Below are positions 8,093-16,141 of a DNA stretch of 64,000 nucleotides, one piece after another. Source of the stretch: Diaminobutyricibacter sp049994905 (GTDB taxonomy: Bacteria > Actinomycetota > Actinomycetes > Actinomycetales > Microbacteriaceae). The notes below the pieces were generated by a model. That model was not told the origin of the DNA. It saw only the letters and a program-made list of their open reading frames with translations, and made no database searches. The stretch lies in NCBI RefSeq assembly GCF_049994905.1, contig NZ_CP188258.1, positions 3,782,001 through 3,846,000 on the forward strand, in the 5' to 3' direction. Made by a program: the position numbers and the translations under genes. Numbering within the stretch: the first letter of the stretch is position 1; each line of letters starts with the position of its first letter.

Positions 8093-8950
8093 GTGACCGA
8101 ACTTCTTGCAGCCGAAACGTCGATGGGAGCGGTGACGCTCCGCGTCGCCGACCTCGACCGCATGATCGCCTACTATCGCGACGGAACGACGCTGAGCGTG
8201 CTCAGCCAGGAGGGCGGCATCGCGGTGCTCGGGCGCGGCTCGACGCCGATCGTGATCCTGCAGCACACGCCAGGGCTGAAGCACGCCTCACCGCACGATG
8301 CAGGGCTCTATCACACGGCCATCCTTTTCGACACGCAGGAGGCGCTCGCCGCCGCGGTCTACTCGGTGGCACGCCTCGCGCCCGGCACGTTCACCGGCAG
8401 CGCCGACCACCTGGTGAGCAAGGCGTTCTACTTCACAGACCCCGAAGGCAACGGCGTCGAACTGTACTGGGACCGCGACCGGACGCAGTGGAGCTGGGTG
8501 CACGGGCAGGTCGAGATGGGAACCCTGTACCTCGACCCGAACCAGTTCCTCACCGAGAACCTGAGCGACCGCGCGGAGGTCGAACAGCTGGGCACCGCGT
8601 CGGTCGGGCACGTGCACCTCGCCGTCGGCGACGTCGCGTCGGCTCGCGCCTTCTACGTCGACCGGCTCGGGTTCGAGGCGACCGCAAGTCTCGGCAGCCA
8701 GGCCCTGTTCGTGAGCGCCGGCGGGTACCACCACCACATGGCGATGAACACGTGGAGCAGCCGCGGTGCAGGCCCTCGCACGCTGGCACTCGGTCTCGGG
8801 CAGGTCGAGATCCGGGTGCCCGGCTCCGACGATCTCGGTGAACTCAGCGAGCGGATGCGCCACTACGGCATCGAGGCCCGCGACGACGGCCGCTCCGTCA
8901 GCTTCGACGACCCCTGGGCGAACGTCGTCCGCGCCGTCGCCGCCGCGTAA
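8093..8950 (+). CDS. VOC-family dioxygenase-like protein (CatE type)
   Basis: The 285-residue protein contains two vicinal-oxygen-chelate halves, as in CatE-type catechol-2,3-dioxygenase relatives. GTG 8093 is preferred since MTELL...MGAVTLRVADLD is the usual family beginning; longer in-frame starts add an atypical N-terminus. GNGVELYWDR in the first half and GHVHLAVGDVASARAFY in the second carry the Glu and His expected of metal ligands, and YHHHMAMNTW is a common second-half motif. Many members have unknown substrates, so ring cleavage of a catechol is not assured. A long hairpin (8965-9013) ends the transcript. Confidence 0.83.
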   Translation: MTELLAAETSMGAVTLRVADLDRMIAYYRDGTTLSVLSQEGGIAVLGRGSTPIVILQHTPGLKHASPHDAGLYHTAILFDTQEALAAAVYSVARLAPGTFTGSADHLVSKAFYFTDPEGNGVELYWDRDRTQWSWVHGQVEMGTLYLDPNQFLTENLSDRAEVEQLGTASVGHVHLAVGDVASARAFYVDRLGFEATASLGSQALFVSAGGYHHHMAMNTWSSRGAGPRTLALGLGQVEIRVPGSDDLGELSERMRHYGIEARDDGRSVSFDDPWANVVRAVAAA

Positions 8951-8964
8951 CACATCCTGTCGGC

Positions 8965-9013
8965 CACAGGGAAAAGCACCCCAAATCCGCGGTTTGGGGT
9001 GCTTTTCCCTGTG
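8965..9013. terminator. Long perfect hairpin A of a dispersed family, bidirectional terminator
   Basis: Bases 8965-8985 pair perfectly with 8993-9013 (21 bp) around a 7-nt loop, TCCGCGG. The arm begins CACAGGGAAAAGCACC and the mirror arm contains a TTTT run, so it can terminate from either side. It lies between the convergent 3' ends of the VOC gene and the alcohol dehydrogenase gene. Related hairpins occur at 31185-31243 and 51398-51448. Confidence 0.85.
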
Positions 9014-9042
9014 CTCGACGAGGGGCGGGGCGGGGCGGGCGG

Positions 9043-10221
9043 CTACATGCGGGGGGAGACGGCGACGCGGGGGCCGACGCCGGAGGCGGCGAGCGCGAGC
9101 GCCTCGTCCACCTGGGCGAGCGGCAGGATGCGCGCCACCTGTTCGGCGAACGGGTAGCGGGAGCTCGCGGTGACCAGGAATTTCGCCGCCTGCTCGAGGT
9201 GCCGGGGAGCGTAGTCGTGCACGCCCCGCACCGTGAGCAGCCGCCGTACGAGCTGGTCCGGGTCGAGCGGGAGGTCCGTGTGCGGCGTCAGGGAACGCAC
9301 CAGTACAACCACACCACCGACGTCCACTGTCGACAGCAGTGTTCGCACAGCAGCAGGCGCACCCGACATGTCGAGCCCGACGGTGCAGGAGGTTCCGCGA
9401 CCGCCCGCGCGGGCGATGGCCGTCGAGAGGCCGCCCGGGGCATCCGGGGCGATCCGGGGGTCGGTGACAGCCTCGGCACCGAACGCGAAAGCCGTCTCGC
9501 GGCGCTCGTCGACCGGATCGCTCACCACGACGTGCGCGCCGGCTTCCGTCGCCATCGCCGTGGCCGTCAATCCCAGCATCCCTGCGCCGGTCACCACGAC
9601 GACCGCGCCATCGAGGGCGGTGATCTCCGCCGCCGCTTCGATCGCTGCAGCAACGGTCGCTGTCGCGCATGACGCCGGCGCGAGCACGGTCGCCGGGATG
9701 TCGTCGGGCACGGCCACCATGGGGGTGCCTGCGAGAACGTGGGTGTGGGTGGCGAACCCGCCGGAGAGTTCCCAGCCCCGACGCATCCGCTCGTGACCGT
9801 ACCGCTGCAGGTTGATGCACTTCTGGCCGAGTCCCCGCCGGCATCGCACGCAGCGTCCGCACGGCACGGAAACCGACCAGACGATCCTCTCGCCGAGCGA
9901 CACCCGGTGCCCGTCGGTGGTCTTCGCACCGCCCTGTCCGAGTGCTATGACCCGGCCGACCTGTTCATGGCCGAGGATCAGCGGCGTCGGGGCGCTCCGA
10001 TGGCCGAGCACGGTGTGCACGTCCGATCCGCAGACCGTTGCGAGTTCGACCTCGACCAGCACATCCCCCGGGCTCAGTCGCACGCCCGGCACGGCGACCG
10101 CTTCGTGCGCATGGCCTTCACCCGTCCACACCATCGCGGTGGCCGACGGGAACACTCCCACCCCCTTGCCTGCGCGTGACGGGGCTTCCAGCACGCGGGG
10201 GGTGACCGCCCTAGTCGTCAA
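9043..10221 (-). CDS. Zinc-dependent alcohol dehydrogenase, phosphonate-catabolism-associated type
   Basis: This medium-chain dehydrogenase (392 residues) matches in context the proposed phosphonate-catabolism alcohol dehydrogenases (TIGR03366 type). CGSDVHTVLGH and GHEQVGRV hold catalytic zinc ligands; CGRCVRCRRGLGQKC supplies the four structural-zinc cysteines; VVVTGAGMLGLTATAMA is the NAD(P)-binding turn. It is last of a three-gene minus-strand operon after a phosphonatase-like HAD gene, whose end it overlaps by 11 bp, and an FAD oxidase. In such a pathway it might process an aldehyde or hydroxy-phosphonate intermediate; this is inferred. Confidence 0.85.
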   Translation of the reverse strand: MTTRAVTPRVLEAPSRAGKGVGVFPSATAMVWTGEGHAHEAVAVPGVRLSPGDVLVEVELATVCGSDVHTVLGHRSAPTPLILGHEQVGRVIALGQGGAKTTDGHRVSLGERIVWSVSVPCGRCVRCRRGLGQKCINLQRYGHERMRRGWELSGGFATHTHVLAGTPMVAVPDDIPATVLAPASCATATVAAAIEAAAEITALDGAVVVVTGAGMLGLTATAMATEAGAHVVVSDPVDERRETAFAFGAEAVTDPRIAPDAPGGLSTAIARAGGRGTSCTVGLDMSGAPAAVRTLLSTVDVGGVVVLVRSLTPHTDLPLDPDQLVRRLLTVRGVHDYAPRHLEQAAKFLVTASSRYPFAEQVARILPLAQVDEALALAASGVGPRVAVSPRM

Positions 10222-11059
10222 AGCCGAGCAGCGCGGGAAGTTCGGCGATACTGCCGATGACCGCGTCCGCTCCGGCGTCGCTCAGCGTCGCCTCGTTGTG
10301 TGCCCCGGTGAGCACGCCGACGACGAGGCCGGCGCCGGCCGCGATGCCGCTGGCCATGTCAGAGGCGGTGTCGCCGACGACGACCATGGAGTCCACACTC
10401 GTCGCTCCGGTGCGCAGCAGCGCCGTGAGCGGGAGGTCGGGGTACGGACGCCCGCGGCCGGCATCGGCGGGGCTGAGCACGACATCCACCAGGTCCTCCC
10501 AGCCGAGGGCGGCGATGATCGCCTTCGTGGTCGACGGCGAGAAGCCGGTCGCGAGCGCGACCTTCACGCCGGCGTCACGGAGGAGACCGATCACGTCTTC
10601 TGCCCCGGGAACCGCCGTCGCGCCGTCTCTCTCGACGAACTCCGCATACGCGTTCTCGAAGACGGCGTTCGCGTGCTGTGCCTGGTCTTCGTCGCCGGTG
10701 AGCGACCGGAAGACCGCGATCTTCGACTGGCCCATGGTGTCGCGCACGTACTGCAGTGCGCTCTCGCGTTCCTCTTCCGTCTCGCCGATCCCGGCTTCTT
10801 CGGCCGCCCGCACGAACGCCTTCTCGACGAGGCCGTCGTCGACGACTGTCGTGCCGGCCATGTCGAGCACGACCAGTTCGAGGTCGACGTCGTCGTCATC
10901 ATCCGCGTCGTCGTCGTCCTCGCGACGCGCTTCGTCGATGTCAGTCATATCGAACTCGTCGAACTCGTCGTCGAGCGCGTCATCGGATGCGGCGTCGACG
11001 GCCGCGTCGATCGTGCCGGCGTCGTCGAACTCCGACGTCAGGATCCCGTCGTTCGTCAT
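10211..11059 (-). CDS. Phosphonatase-like HAD hydrolase with a strongly acidic N-terminal extension
   Basis: The 282-residue protein resembles phosphonoacetaldehyde hydrolase (PhnX-like). DMAGTT holds the nucleophile Asp; MGQSK keeps a lysine in the position of the PhnX Schiff-base lysine (MGLLK in the Bacillus enzyme); GRGRPYPD and VGDTASDM complete the active site. Phosphonatase cleaves a C-P bond to give acetaldehyde and phosphate. Unusually, the HAD domain begins only at about residue 58; before it is a tract very rich in Asp and Glu, including runs of four and five Asp. A later in-frame ATG (residue 38) would still keep much of it. It lies between the FAD oxidase and alcohol dehydrogenase genes in one operon. 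Confidence 0.83.
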   Translation of the reverse strand: MTNDGILTSEFDDAGTIDAAVDAASDDALDDEFDEFDMTDIDEARREDDDDADDDDDVDLELVVLDMAGTTVVDDGLVEKAFVRAAEEAGIGETEEERESALQYVRDTMGQSKIAVFRSLTGDEDQAQHANAVFENAYAEFVERDGATAVPGAEDVIGLLRDAGVKVALATGFSPSTTKAIIAALGWEDLVDVVLSPADAGRGRPYPDLPLTALLRTGATSVDSMVVVGDTASDMASGIAAGAGLVVGVLTGAHNEATLSDAGADAVIGSIAELPALLGFDD

Positions 11060-11079
11060 GGTGGTGCCTTTCTGTGCTT

Positions 11080-12255
11080 TCAGCGTGCGGAGAGCGAGAT
11101 GGTCGGCTCGCCCAGGTCTTGTGTCGTCGCCGAGGAGTAGAGGTCGTCGATGACGCGTTCGCCGAGGCCGAGACCGGTCGTCATCCCGATGCCGGTCGTG
11201 ACCGACACGACCCGCACACCCGGCAGCGGCGTAGCGATGAGGAAGTCGTCGGGGGCCGAGGCGTAGACACCCTGCCAGCGCTCGCGCACGCGCAACTCCC
11301 GCACGCCGAAGAGGTCACGGGCGAGCGAGAGGAGCGCGTCGAACGCGGGCTCGCCCTGGAACGGGTCGATGCCGTCGCCGCGGTAGTGCGTGTCGCCGAC
11401 GATCAGTCCGCCGTCGGGCCGCTGGGTGTACATCTGGTTCAGGTCGAGGGCGGCCAGGTCGGGATGCTCGGCGACGAGGCGCGAGCGAAGGGCTGCGGCC
11501 GACGCGGTGCGGGTGAAGCCCGCGTAACGGATGAGCGACCAGCCGGTGAACAGGGGCGACGTGAGCGGGCCGTCGAGTTGCGCATCCACCAGGAGCATGT
11601 CGAGGCCGCAGCGCTGCACGCGATGGGCTTCGGCGAGCACCGGGAAGAGCTGGTCGACGTCGTGGTTGACCGCGACGATCACGGTGTCGGCGATGACGGG
11701 GCCGCGGGAGGTGTGGACGCGACCGGGGTCGACGCCGAGCGCGCTGGTGGTGAAGTGGAAGTCGACGCCGTCGTCACGCAGCCAGCGCGCGATGGCACCG
11801 GCGGCCTCACGCGGATCGACCTGGAGGTCGCGCGGAAGCCACGCGCCCGAGCGCACGCGGCCGGGAGCGACAGGAACGCGATCGCGCACCCCGTCGGCGT
11901 CGAGGATGACGATGTCGTCGGGCCCCCGCAGGTCGCGGAACTCGTCGAGCACGGCGGCCTCTTCCGGGTTCTGCGCAGCGACGACCGTGCCGGTCTCGCC
12001 GACCCAGAAACCCGCCTCGGCGGCGAGCGCGAGCCACCGCTCACGGGACTCTTCCGCGTATTCGCGGGCGCGGCCGTCCTGGCCGGTCAGGCACAGGTGG
12101 CCGAAGTTGCGGATGGACGCACCCAGGATCCCTGCGGCCCTGTCGAGCACGACGACCGACAATCCGCGACGGCGGGCGGCCACCGCGTGAGCGAGTCCGA
12201 CGATGCCCGCGCCGACGATGGCGACGTCGTAGCGGCGCCGGCTATTGCCTGCCAT
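11080..12255 (-). CDS. FAD-dependent oxidoreductase of the phosphonate-associated type (TIGR03364-like)
   Basis: The 391-residue protein is a DAO/glycine-oxidase-fold flavoenzyme. ATG 12255 puts the dinucleotide loop VAIVGAGIVGLAHAVAARRR right at the N-terminus; a longer in-frame start at 12414 would precede it with unrelated sequence. SIRNFGHL, YTQRPDGGLIVGDTHY and TTGIGMTTG are FAD/substrate-domain landmarks. Family members sit next to PhnX-like HADs and are thought to deaminate aminoethylphosphonate or N-alkyl derivatives to phosphonoacetaldehyde. Here it is the first gene of such an operon, with the HAD start 20 bp after its stop. Substrate is inferred from context. Confidence 0.82.
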   Translation of the reverse strand: MAGNSRRRYDVAIVGAGIVGLAHAVAARRRGLSVVVLDRAAGILGASIRNFGHLCLTGQDGRAREYAEESRERWLALAAEAGFWVGETGTVVAAQNPEEAAVLDEFRDLRGPDDIVILDADGVRDRVPVAPGRVRSGAWLPRDLQVDPREAAGAIARWLRDDGVDFHFTTSALGVDPGRVHTSRGPVIADTVIVAVNHDVDQLFPVLAEAHRVQRCGLDMLLVDAQLDGPLTSPLFTGWSLIRYAGFTRTASAAALRSRLVAEHPDLAALDLNQMYTQRPDGGLIVGDTHYRGDGIDPFQGEPAFDALLSLARDLFGVRELRVRERWQGVYASAPDDFLIATPLPGVRVVSVTTGIGMTTGLGLGERVIDDLYSSATTQDLGEPTISLSAR

Positions 12256-12404
12256 CCCCCCGGTCCCCTCTCGCCTCGGCGCGCTGCACGACGGTGCGGT
12301 GCTTGCGTACTGAAACGCTAGGCAGGGAGGGAGAATCGCGTGCCAACCGATGGTTACCGCAAGGTGAACGGATGTGGCACATCGCGGTTGCGGCGGTTTG
12401 ATAA

Positions 12405-12452
12405 CGTTTGACAATACTAACGCGACGCGTTACTATCGTCGACTACCACTGA
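12405..12452 (+). pseudogene. Possible remnant of a HigB toxin 3' end
   Basis: In the frame ending with TGA at 12450-12452 the last codons read RVTIVDYH, close to the usual HigB C-terminus (V-x-I/L-V-D-Y-H). A stop at 12402-12404 cuts off anything earlier, so at most 15 codons remain. It is followed 11 bp later by the higA-like ATG, which is the usual HigBA order. Chance is possible because the stretch also holds a promoter. Confidence 0.3.
12408..12436 (+). promoter_or_regulatory. Strong sigma-70-type promoter with embedded palindromic operator for the HigA-like gene
   Basis: TTGACA (12408-12413) and TACTAT (12431-12436) are separated by exactly 17 bp, close to consensus. Inside, TAACGCG-A-CGCGTTA (12418-12432) is a perfect 15-bp palindrome covering the spacer and the first bases of the -10 box. 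This arrangement fits autorepression by the antitoxin encoded 27 bp downstream of the -10 box. Confidence 0.75.
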
Positions 12453-12463
12453 AGGAGGAACAA

Positions 12464-12760
12464 ATGACGACCGCTCACCCTCCGATCCACCCCGGGGAGA
12501 TCCTGCTCGAGGACTTCCTCAAGCCCCTTGGACTGAGCCAATACGCGCTCGCAAAAGCCATCCACGTTCCCGCCCCGCGCATCGGAAGCATCGTCCACGG
12601 AACCAGGTCGATCACGCCTGACACCGCGCTCAGACTGGCCCGTGCGTTCGGCACCACGCCACGCTTCTGGCTGAACCTCCAGAATCGCTACGACCTCGAA
12701 GTCGAGCAGTCCGCTCACGCGGAGGAGCTCGACGCGATAGCTCCGCTCGTCGCTGGTTGA
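12464..12760 (+). CDS. HigA/VapI-family antitoxin-like XRE regulator, no intact toxin partner
   Basis: The 98-residue protein has the HigA hallmark PIHPGEILLEDFLKPLGLSQ followed by an XRE helix-turn-helix (YALAKAIHVPAPRIGSIVHG, about residues 27-46) and RLARAFGTTPRFWLNLQ. The ATG at 12464 has an excellent AAGGAGGA site. In HigBA modules the toxin HigB is an mRNA interferase encoded just upstream; here only a possible remnant is seen. A perfect palindrome lies in its promoter, so it likely represses itself. It may also influence the kynurenine operon whose promoter begins just after its stop, but that is speculation. Confidence 0.88.
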   Translation: MTTAHPPIHPGEILLEDFLKPLGLSQYALAKAIHVPAPRIGSIVHGTRSITPDTALRLARAFGTTPRFWLNLQNRYDLEVEQSAHAEELDAIAPLVAG

Positions 12761-12765
12761 GGCGT

Positions 12766-12803
12766 TGTTGCATTAACGTGACGATCGGCGCGATAATGCA
12801 ACA
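12766..12803 (+). promoter_or_regulatory. Kynurenine operon promoter overlapped by a long inverted repeat
   Basis: TGTTGCATTA (12766-12775) and TAATGCAACA (12794-12803) form a perfect 10-bp inverted repeat with an 18-nt spacer. The arms overlap a promoter with -35 TTGCAT (12769-12774) and -10 GATAAT (12792-12797), 17 bp apart. Long two-arm repeats are typical of PaaX-type operators, and a PaaX-like gene ends this operon. Confidence 0.65.
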
Positions 12804-12828
12804 GGATGCTTCAGCGAGGAGGAGCGGC

Positions 12829-13701
12829 GTGACCGTCGACGACAACACCAGGGACTTCGATCCGGACATCGTCACCGACTTCAGCCGGCGGATGAGCTAC
12901 GGCTCCTATCTCGACCTCGATGTGCTGCTGAGCGCGCAACGGCCGGTCAGCGTGCCGGAGCATCACGACGAACTGCTGTTCATCATCCAGCACCAGACCA
13001 CCGAGCTCTGGCTGAAGCTCGTGCTGCACGAGTTGCAGTCCGCGCGCGACCTGCTCCGCGCCGACCGGCTCCAGATCGCCCTCAAACGCATCGCGCGGGT
13101 GAAGCACATCCAGAAGACCCTGACCGAGCAGTGGTCGGTGCTCGCTACGCTCACGCCGACCGAATACGCCGAGTTCCGTGGCTTCCTGGGCAACTCATCC
13201 GGTTTCCAGTCCTACCAGTACCGTGCGGTCGAGTTCGTGCTCGGCAACAAGAACCGGCGGATGCTGAGCGTCTTCGAGAGCGACCCCGCGGCCCACGCAC
13301 TGCTCGCCGACCTGCTCGAGCAGCCGAGCGTCTACGACGAGTTCCTGCGTTACCTGCACCGCGCGGGCTTCAGCATCCCGACGTCGGTGCTCGACCGCGA
13401 CGTCACCCAGGCGCATCGATTCAGCCCGGAACTCGTCGAAACCTTCCGCGAAATTTACGAGAACGCGACCGAGCACTGGGCGGAGTACGAGGCCTGCGAA
13501 GAACTCGTCGACCTCGAAGACAACTTCCAGCTCTGGCGGTTCCGCCATCTCAAGACCGTGCAGCGCACGATCGGCATGAAGACCGGTACGGGCGGGTCGA
13601 CCGGCTCGAGCTTCCTGCAGAAAGCACTCGAGCTCACGTTCTTTCCCGAGTTGTTCGCGGTGCGCACCGAGATCGGCGCGCCCGCTCCTGCGGCGGACTG
13701 A
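12829..13701 (+). CDS. kynA: Tryptophan 2,3-dioxygenase
   Basis: KynA opens the indole ring of L-tryptophan with O2 to make N-formylkynurenine, using heme in a cytosolic tetramer. GTG 12829 follows GAGGAGGA by 5 bp and gives 290 residues, the usual bacterial length; an upstream in-frame ATG at 12796 overlaps the promoter. Signatures are RMSYGSYLDLDVLLSAQ, HDELLFIIQHQTTELWLKL and, near the C-terminus, RHLKTVQRTIG followed by KTGTGGSTG. It begins an operon with an amidohydrolase, kynU and a PaaX-like regulator, so tryptophan would be degraded to anthranilate and alanine. Confidence 0.96.
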   Translation: MTVDDNTRDFDPDIVTDFSRRMSYGSYLDLDVLLSAQRPVSVPEHHDELLFIIQHQTTELWLKLVLHELQSARDLLRADRLQIALKRIARVKHIQKTLTEQWSVLATLTPTEYAEFRGFLGNSSGFQSYQYRAVEFVLGNKNRRMLSVFESDPAAHALLADLLEQPSVYDEFLRYLHRAGFSIPTSVLDRDVTQAHRFSPELVETFREIYENATEHWAEYEACEELVDLEDNFQLWRFRHLKTVQRTIGMKTGTGGSTGSSFLQKALELTFFPELFAVRTEIGAPAPAAD

Positions 13702-13702
13702 C

Positions 13703-14731
13703 ATGGTTGCCGACGGTTTCACGCTCGGCGTCGAGCAATGGTGGTCCGGCGGCTGGCGGGACCGCACCGTCTTCGTCGCGGGCGGGGGCAGGCTCCACGC
13801 TGTCGGCGACCGCGAGACGAACGCCGACCTCGAACTTCCGGGAACCCTCTTTGCCCGCCTCATCGACCACCACGTGCACCTCGGGCTCATCGAGCCGACG
13901 GCGCTGATCGCCGGCGGGATCACCTCGGTCACCGACCTCGGCTGGATCCCTTCCGAGGCCGCCCGCCTGCGTGCTGCGAGCCAGGATCCGGCGTCGAATC
14001 TTCCCGAGGTGAGCATCGTCGGCGCGCTGATCACCTGCGCCGGCGGCTACCCGGCACGCAGCGCGTGGGCGCCCGATGGAGCAACGGCTGAGGTGGGCGA
14101 CGGCGCGGAAGCGGATGCGGCGGTCGACGCGCAGGTCGCGGCCGGGGCATCCGCCATCAAGTTCACGATGAACAGCGAAGCGGGTCCGGCACCCTCCGCC
14201 GACCTCGCGGCCGCGATCGTCGCCGCCGCACACCGGGCCGGACTTCCCGCAGTGGTCCACGCCCAGGGAGCCGGTCAGGCCAGGCGCGCATTCGAGGCGG
14301 GGGCCGACCGGTTCGCGCATACGCCGTTCTCCGAACGTCTCGACGACGCGCTCATCGAGCGGATGGCCGACAAAGGCACCGAATGGATCTCCACCCTCGA
14401 TATCCACGGCTGGGGCACCCCGATCGGCGACTTCAGGGTGGCACTCGACAACCTGCGCCGCTTCGCCGACGCCGGGGGCCGCATCCTGTACGGAACGGAC
14501 CTCGGCAACGGGCCGCTCCCGGTCGGCGTGAACGGACGGGAACTGCTGGCGCTGGCTGCCGCCGGCCTCGACCGCGACGGGCTCGTCGCGGCGATCGCCG
14601 GCGACACACTCACCACGACCATCGGTCCGCGCTTCGCCTGGGCGCCGGGCCGCCCGCCCGCAGACCCGGCGGCGGCCGCACACTGGCTCACCACGGCCAG
14701 GGGCGCCACCGTGGACTCCCTCGGACGCTGA
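13703..14731 (+). CDS. Metal-dependent amidohydrolase, candidate N-formylkynurenine formamidase
   Basis: The 342-residue protein starts one base after the kynA stop. It has an amidohydrolase TIM-barrel metal set: DHHVHLGL (HxH), IKFTMN (bridging Lys), VHAQG and RFAHTPF (two His) and YGTDLG (Asp). No KynB-type or alpha/beta-hydrolase formamidase occurs in the operon, yet the step N-formylkynurenine to kynurenine is needed between kynA and kynU. This enzyme occupies exactly that place, so it is a good candidate for the missing deformylase. The family covers many C-N hydrolases, so the assignment rests on context. Confidence 0.72.
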   Translation: MVADGFTLGVEQWWSGGWRDRTVFVAGGGRLHAVGDRETNADLELPGTLFARLIDHHVHLGLIEPTALIAGGITSVTDLGWIPSEAARLRAASQDPASNLPEVSIVGALITCAGGYPARSAWAPDGATAEVGDGAEADAAVDAQVAAGASAIKFTMNSEAGPAPSADLAAAIVAAAHRAGLPAVVHAQGAGQARRAFEAGADRFAHTPFSERLDDALIERMADKGTEWISTLDIHGWGTPIGDFRVALDNLRRFADAGGRILYGTDLGNGPLPVGVNGRELLALAAAGLDRDGLVAAIAGDTLTTTIGPRFAWAPGRPPADPAAAAHWLTTARGATVDSLGR

Positions 14732-14776
14732 AACCCACGTCCCGACTACCACCCAGCCACCCAGGAGGATCCCGCC

Positions 14777-16141
14777 ATGACCGAAGCCACACGCGACAAC
14801 CCCGGAGCGCGCGCGTCGTCCTCCGGCAGCGTCGACGCACACCTCGGGTACGCGCGGCGGATGGATCGCAGCGACGGACTCGCACACTTCCGTCGCCAGT
14901 TCCACGGCATCCCGCAAGACTCGGATGCCGGCGACGGCGGAGCGGGCGTCGGCGACACGGGCGGGGTGGTCGCCTACCTCGACGGCAACTCGCTCGGCCG
15001 CCCCACCCGCGCCAGTCTGGAGCGCATCCAGCGATTCCTCGCCGACGCATGGGGCGGCCGCCTCATCCGCGGCTGGGACGAAGAATGGATGGCGCTGCCG
15101 TTCACCATCGGCGACGCGATCGGTCGCGCGGCGATCGGGGCGGCGCCCGGCCAGACCTTCATCGGCGACTCCACAACGGTGACCCTCTACAAGCTCGCCC
15201 GCGCGGCGGTCGATTCCCAGGCCGACCTGCGCGGGGACGGCCCGTTCCGCACAGAGATCGTCGTCGACACCGACAACTTCCCGACCGACCGGTATGTGCT
15301 CGAAGGCATCGCGCGCGAGCGCGGCATGACCTTGCGCTGGATCGAATCCGACCCCGCCGGCGGCGTGACGCCCGAGCAGGTGGCCGCGGTGGTCGGACCC
15401 CAGACGGCGCTCGTGCTGCTCAGCCATGTCGCGTACCGTTCCGGGTTCATCGCCGACGTTCCCGCGATCACCAGGATTGTGCACAAGGCGGGCGCACTGG
15501 TGCTCTGGGACCTGTGCCACTCGGCCGGGTCGGTACCGGTCGAACTCGACGCCTGGGGCGTCGACCTGGCGGTCGGATGCACGTACAAGTACCTGAACGG
15601 CGGCCCGGGCTCGCCCGCTTTCGGCTACGTCAGGGCAGAACTGCAGGATTCGCTGGCGCAGCCGATCCAGGGGTGGATGGGGACCCGCGACGTTTTCATG
15701 ATGGGCCCGCGCTACGTGGCGGCATACGGTATCCGCCGCTTCGTGAGCGGCACGCCGGCGATCGTCGGGATGCTCGCGATGCAGGACACGATCGCCATGA
15801 TCGAACAGTGCGGCATCCAGGCGGTGCGGGACAAGTCGGTCGCGCTGACCGAGTTCGCGATCGCGCTGGCCGACGAATGGCTCGCGCCGCTCGGCGTGAC
15901 GGTGGCCAGCCCGCGCGACGCCGCCATGCGCGGAGGCCACGTCACCCTCAGCCACCCGGCGATGCGCGAAGTCACTGCGCGCCTGTGGGACCAGGATGTC
16001 CTCCCCGACTATCGCGACCCGGGCGGACTGCGCATCGGGCTGTCCCCGCTCAGCACGAGCTTCGAGGAGACCTACCGCGGGATGGCGGCGGTGAGGGACA
16101 CACTGCGTGCCGAGCTGCTGCACCGGTCGGGGCTGGGATGA
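14777..16141 (+). CDS. kynU: Kynureninase
   Basis: KynU is a PLP enzyme of the aspartate-aminotransferase fold that cleaves kynurenine to anthranilate and alanine. The 454-residue protein shows AYLDGNSLGRPT, the VLLSHVAYRSGFIADV strand, LWDLCHSAGSVPVELD (Asp binding the pyridine ring) and GCTYKYLNGGPGSPAF, with the PLP lysine in YKYLNGG. GDSTTVTLYKL is also typical. AGGAGGA precedes the ATG. About 30 extra residues at the N-terminus are Ser/Ala-rich. Its stop overlaps the following PaaX-like start by 4 bp. Confidence 0.95.
   Translation: MTEATRDNPGARASSSGSVDAHLGYARRMDRSDGLAHFRRQFHGIPQDSDAGDGGAGVGDTGGVVAYLDGNSLGRPTRASLERIQRFLADAWGGRLIRGWDEEWMALPFTIGDAIGRAAIGAAPGQTFIGDSTTVTLYKLARAAVDSQADLRGDGPFRTEIVVDTDNFPTDRYVLEGIARERGMTLRWIESDPAGGVTPEQVAAVVGPQTALVLLSHVAYRSGFIADVPAITRIVHKAGALVLWDLCHSAGSVPVELDAWGVDLAVGCTYKYLNGGPGSPAFGYVRAELQDSLAQPIQGWMGTRDVFMMGPRYVAAYGIRRFVSGTPAIVGMLAMQDTIAMIEQCGIQAVRDKSVALTEFAIALADEWLAPLGVTVASPRDAAMRGGHVTLSHPAMREVTARLWDQDVLPDYRDPGGLRIGLSPLSTSFEETYRGMAAVRDTLRAELLHRSGLG

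Noticed and set aside
12374..12463. Longer start for the HigA-like protein
   Set aside because: It would place the promoter and operator inside the coding region and lacks a ribosome site, whereas ATG 12464 has AAGGAGGA.
13634..16123. Long antisense reading frame of 829 codons opposite kynA-kynU
   Set aside because: It mirrors codon bias of the plus-strand genes, has no family features and no ribosome site. The same applies to the 666-codon frame opposite purL (17961-19961).
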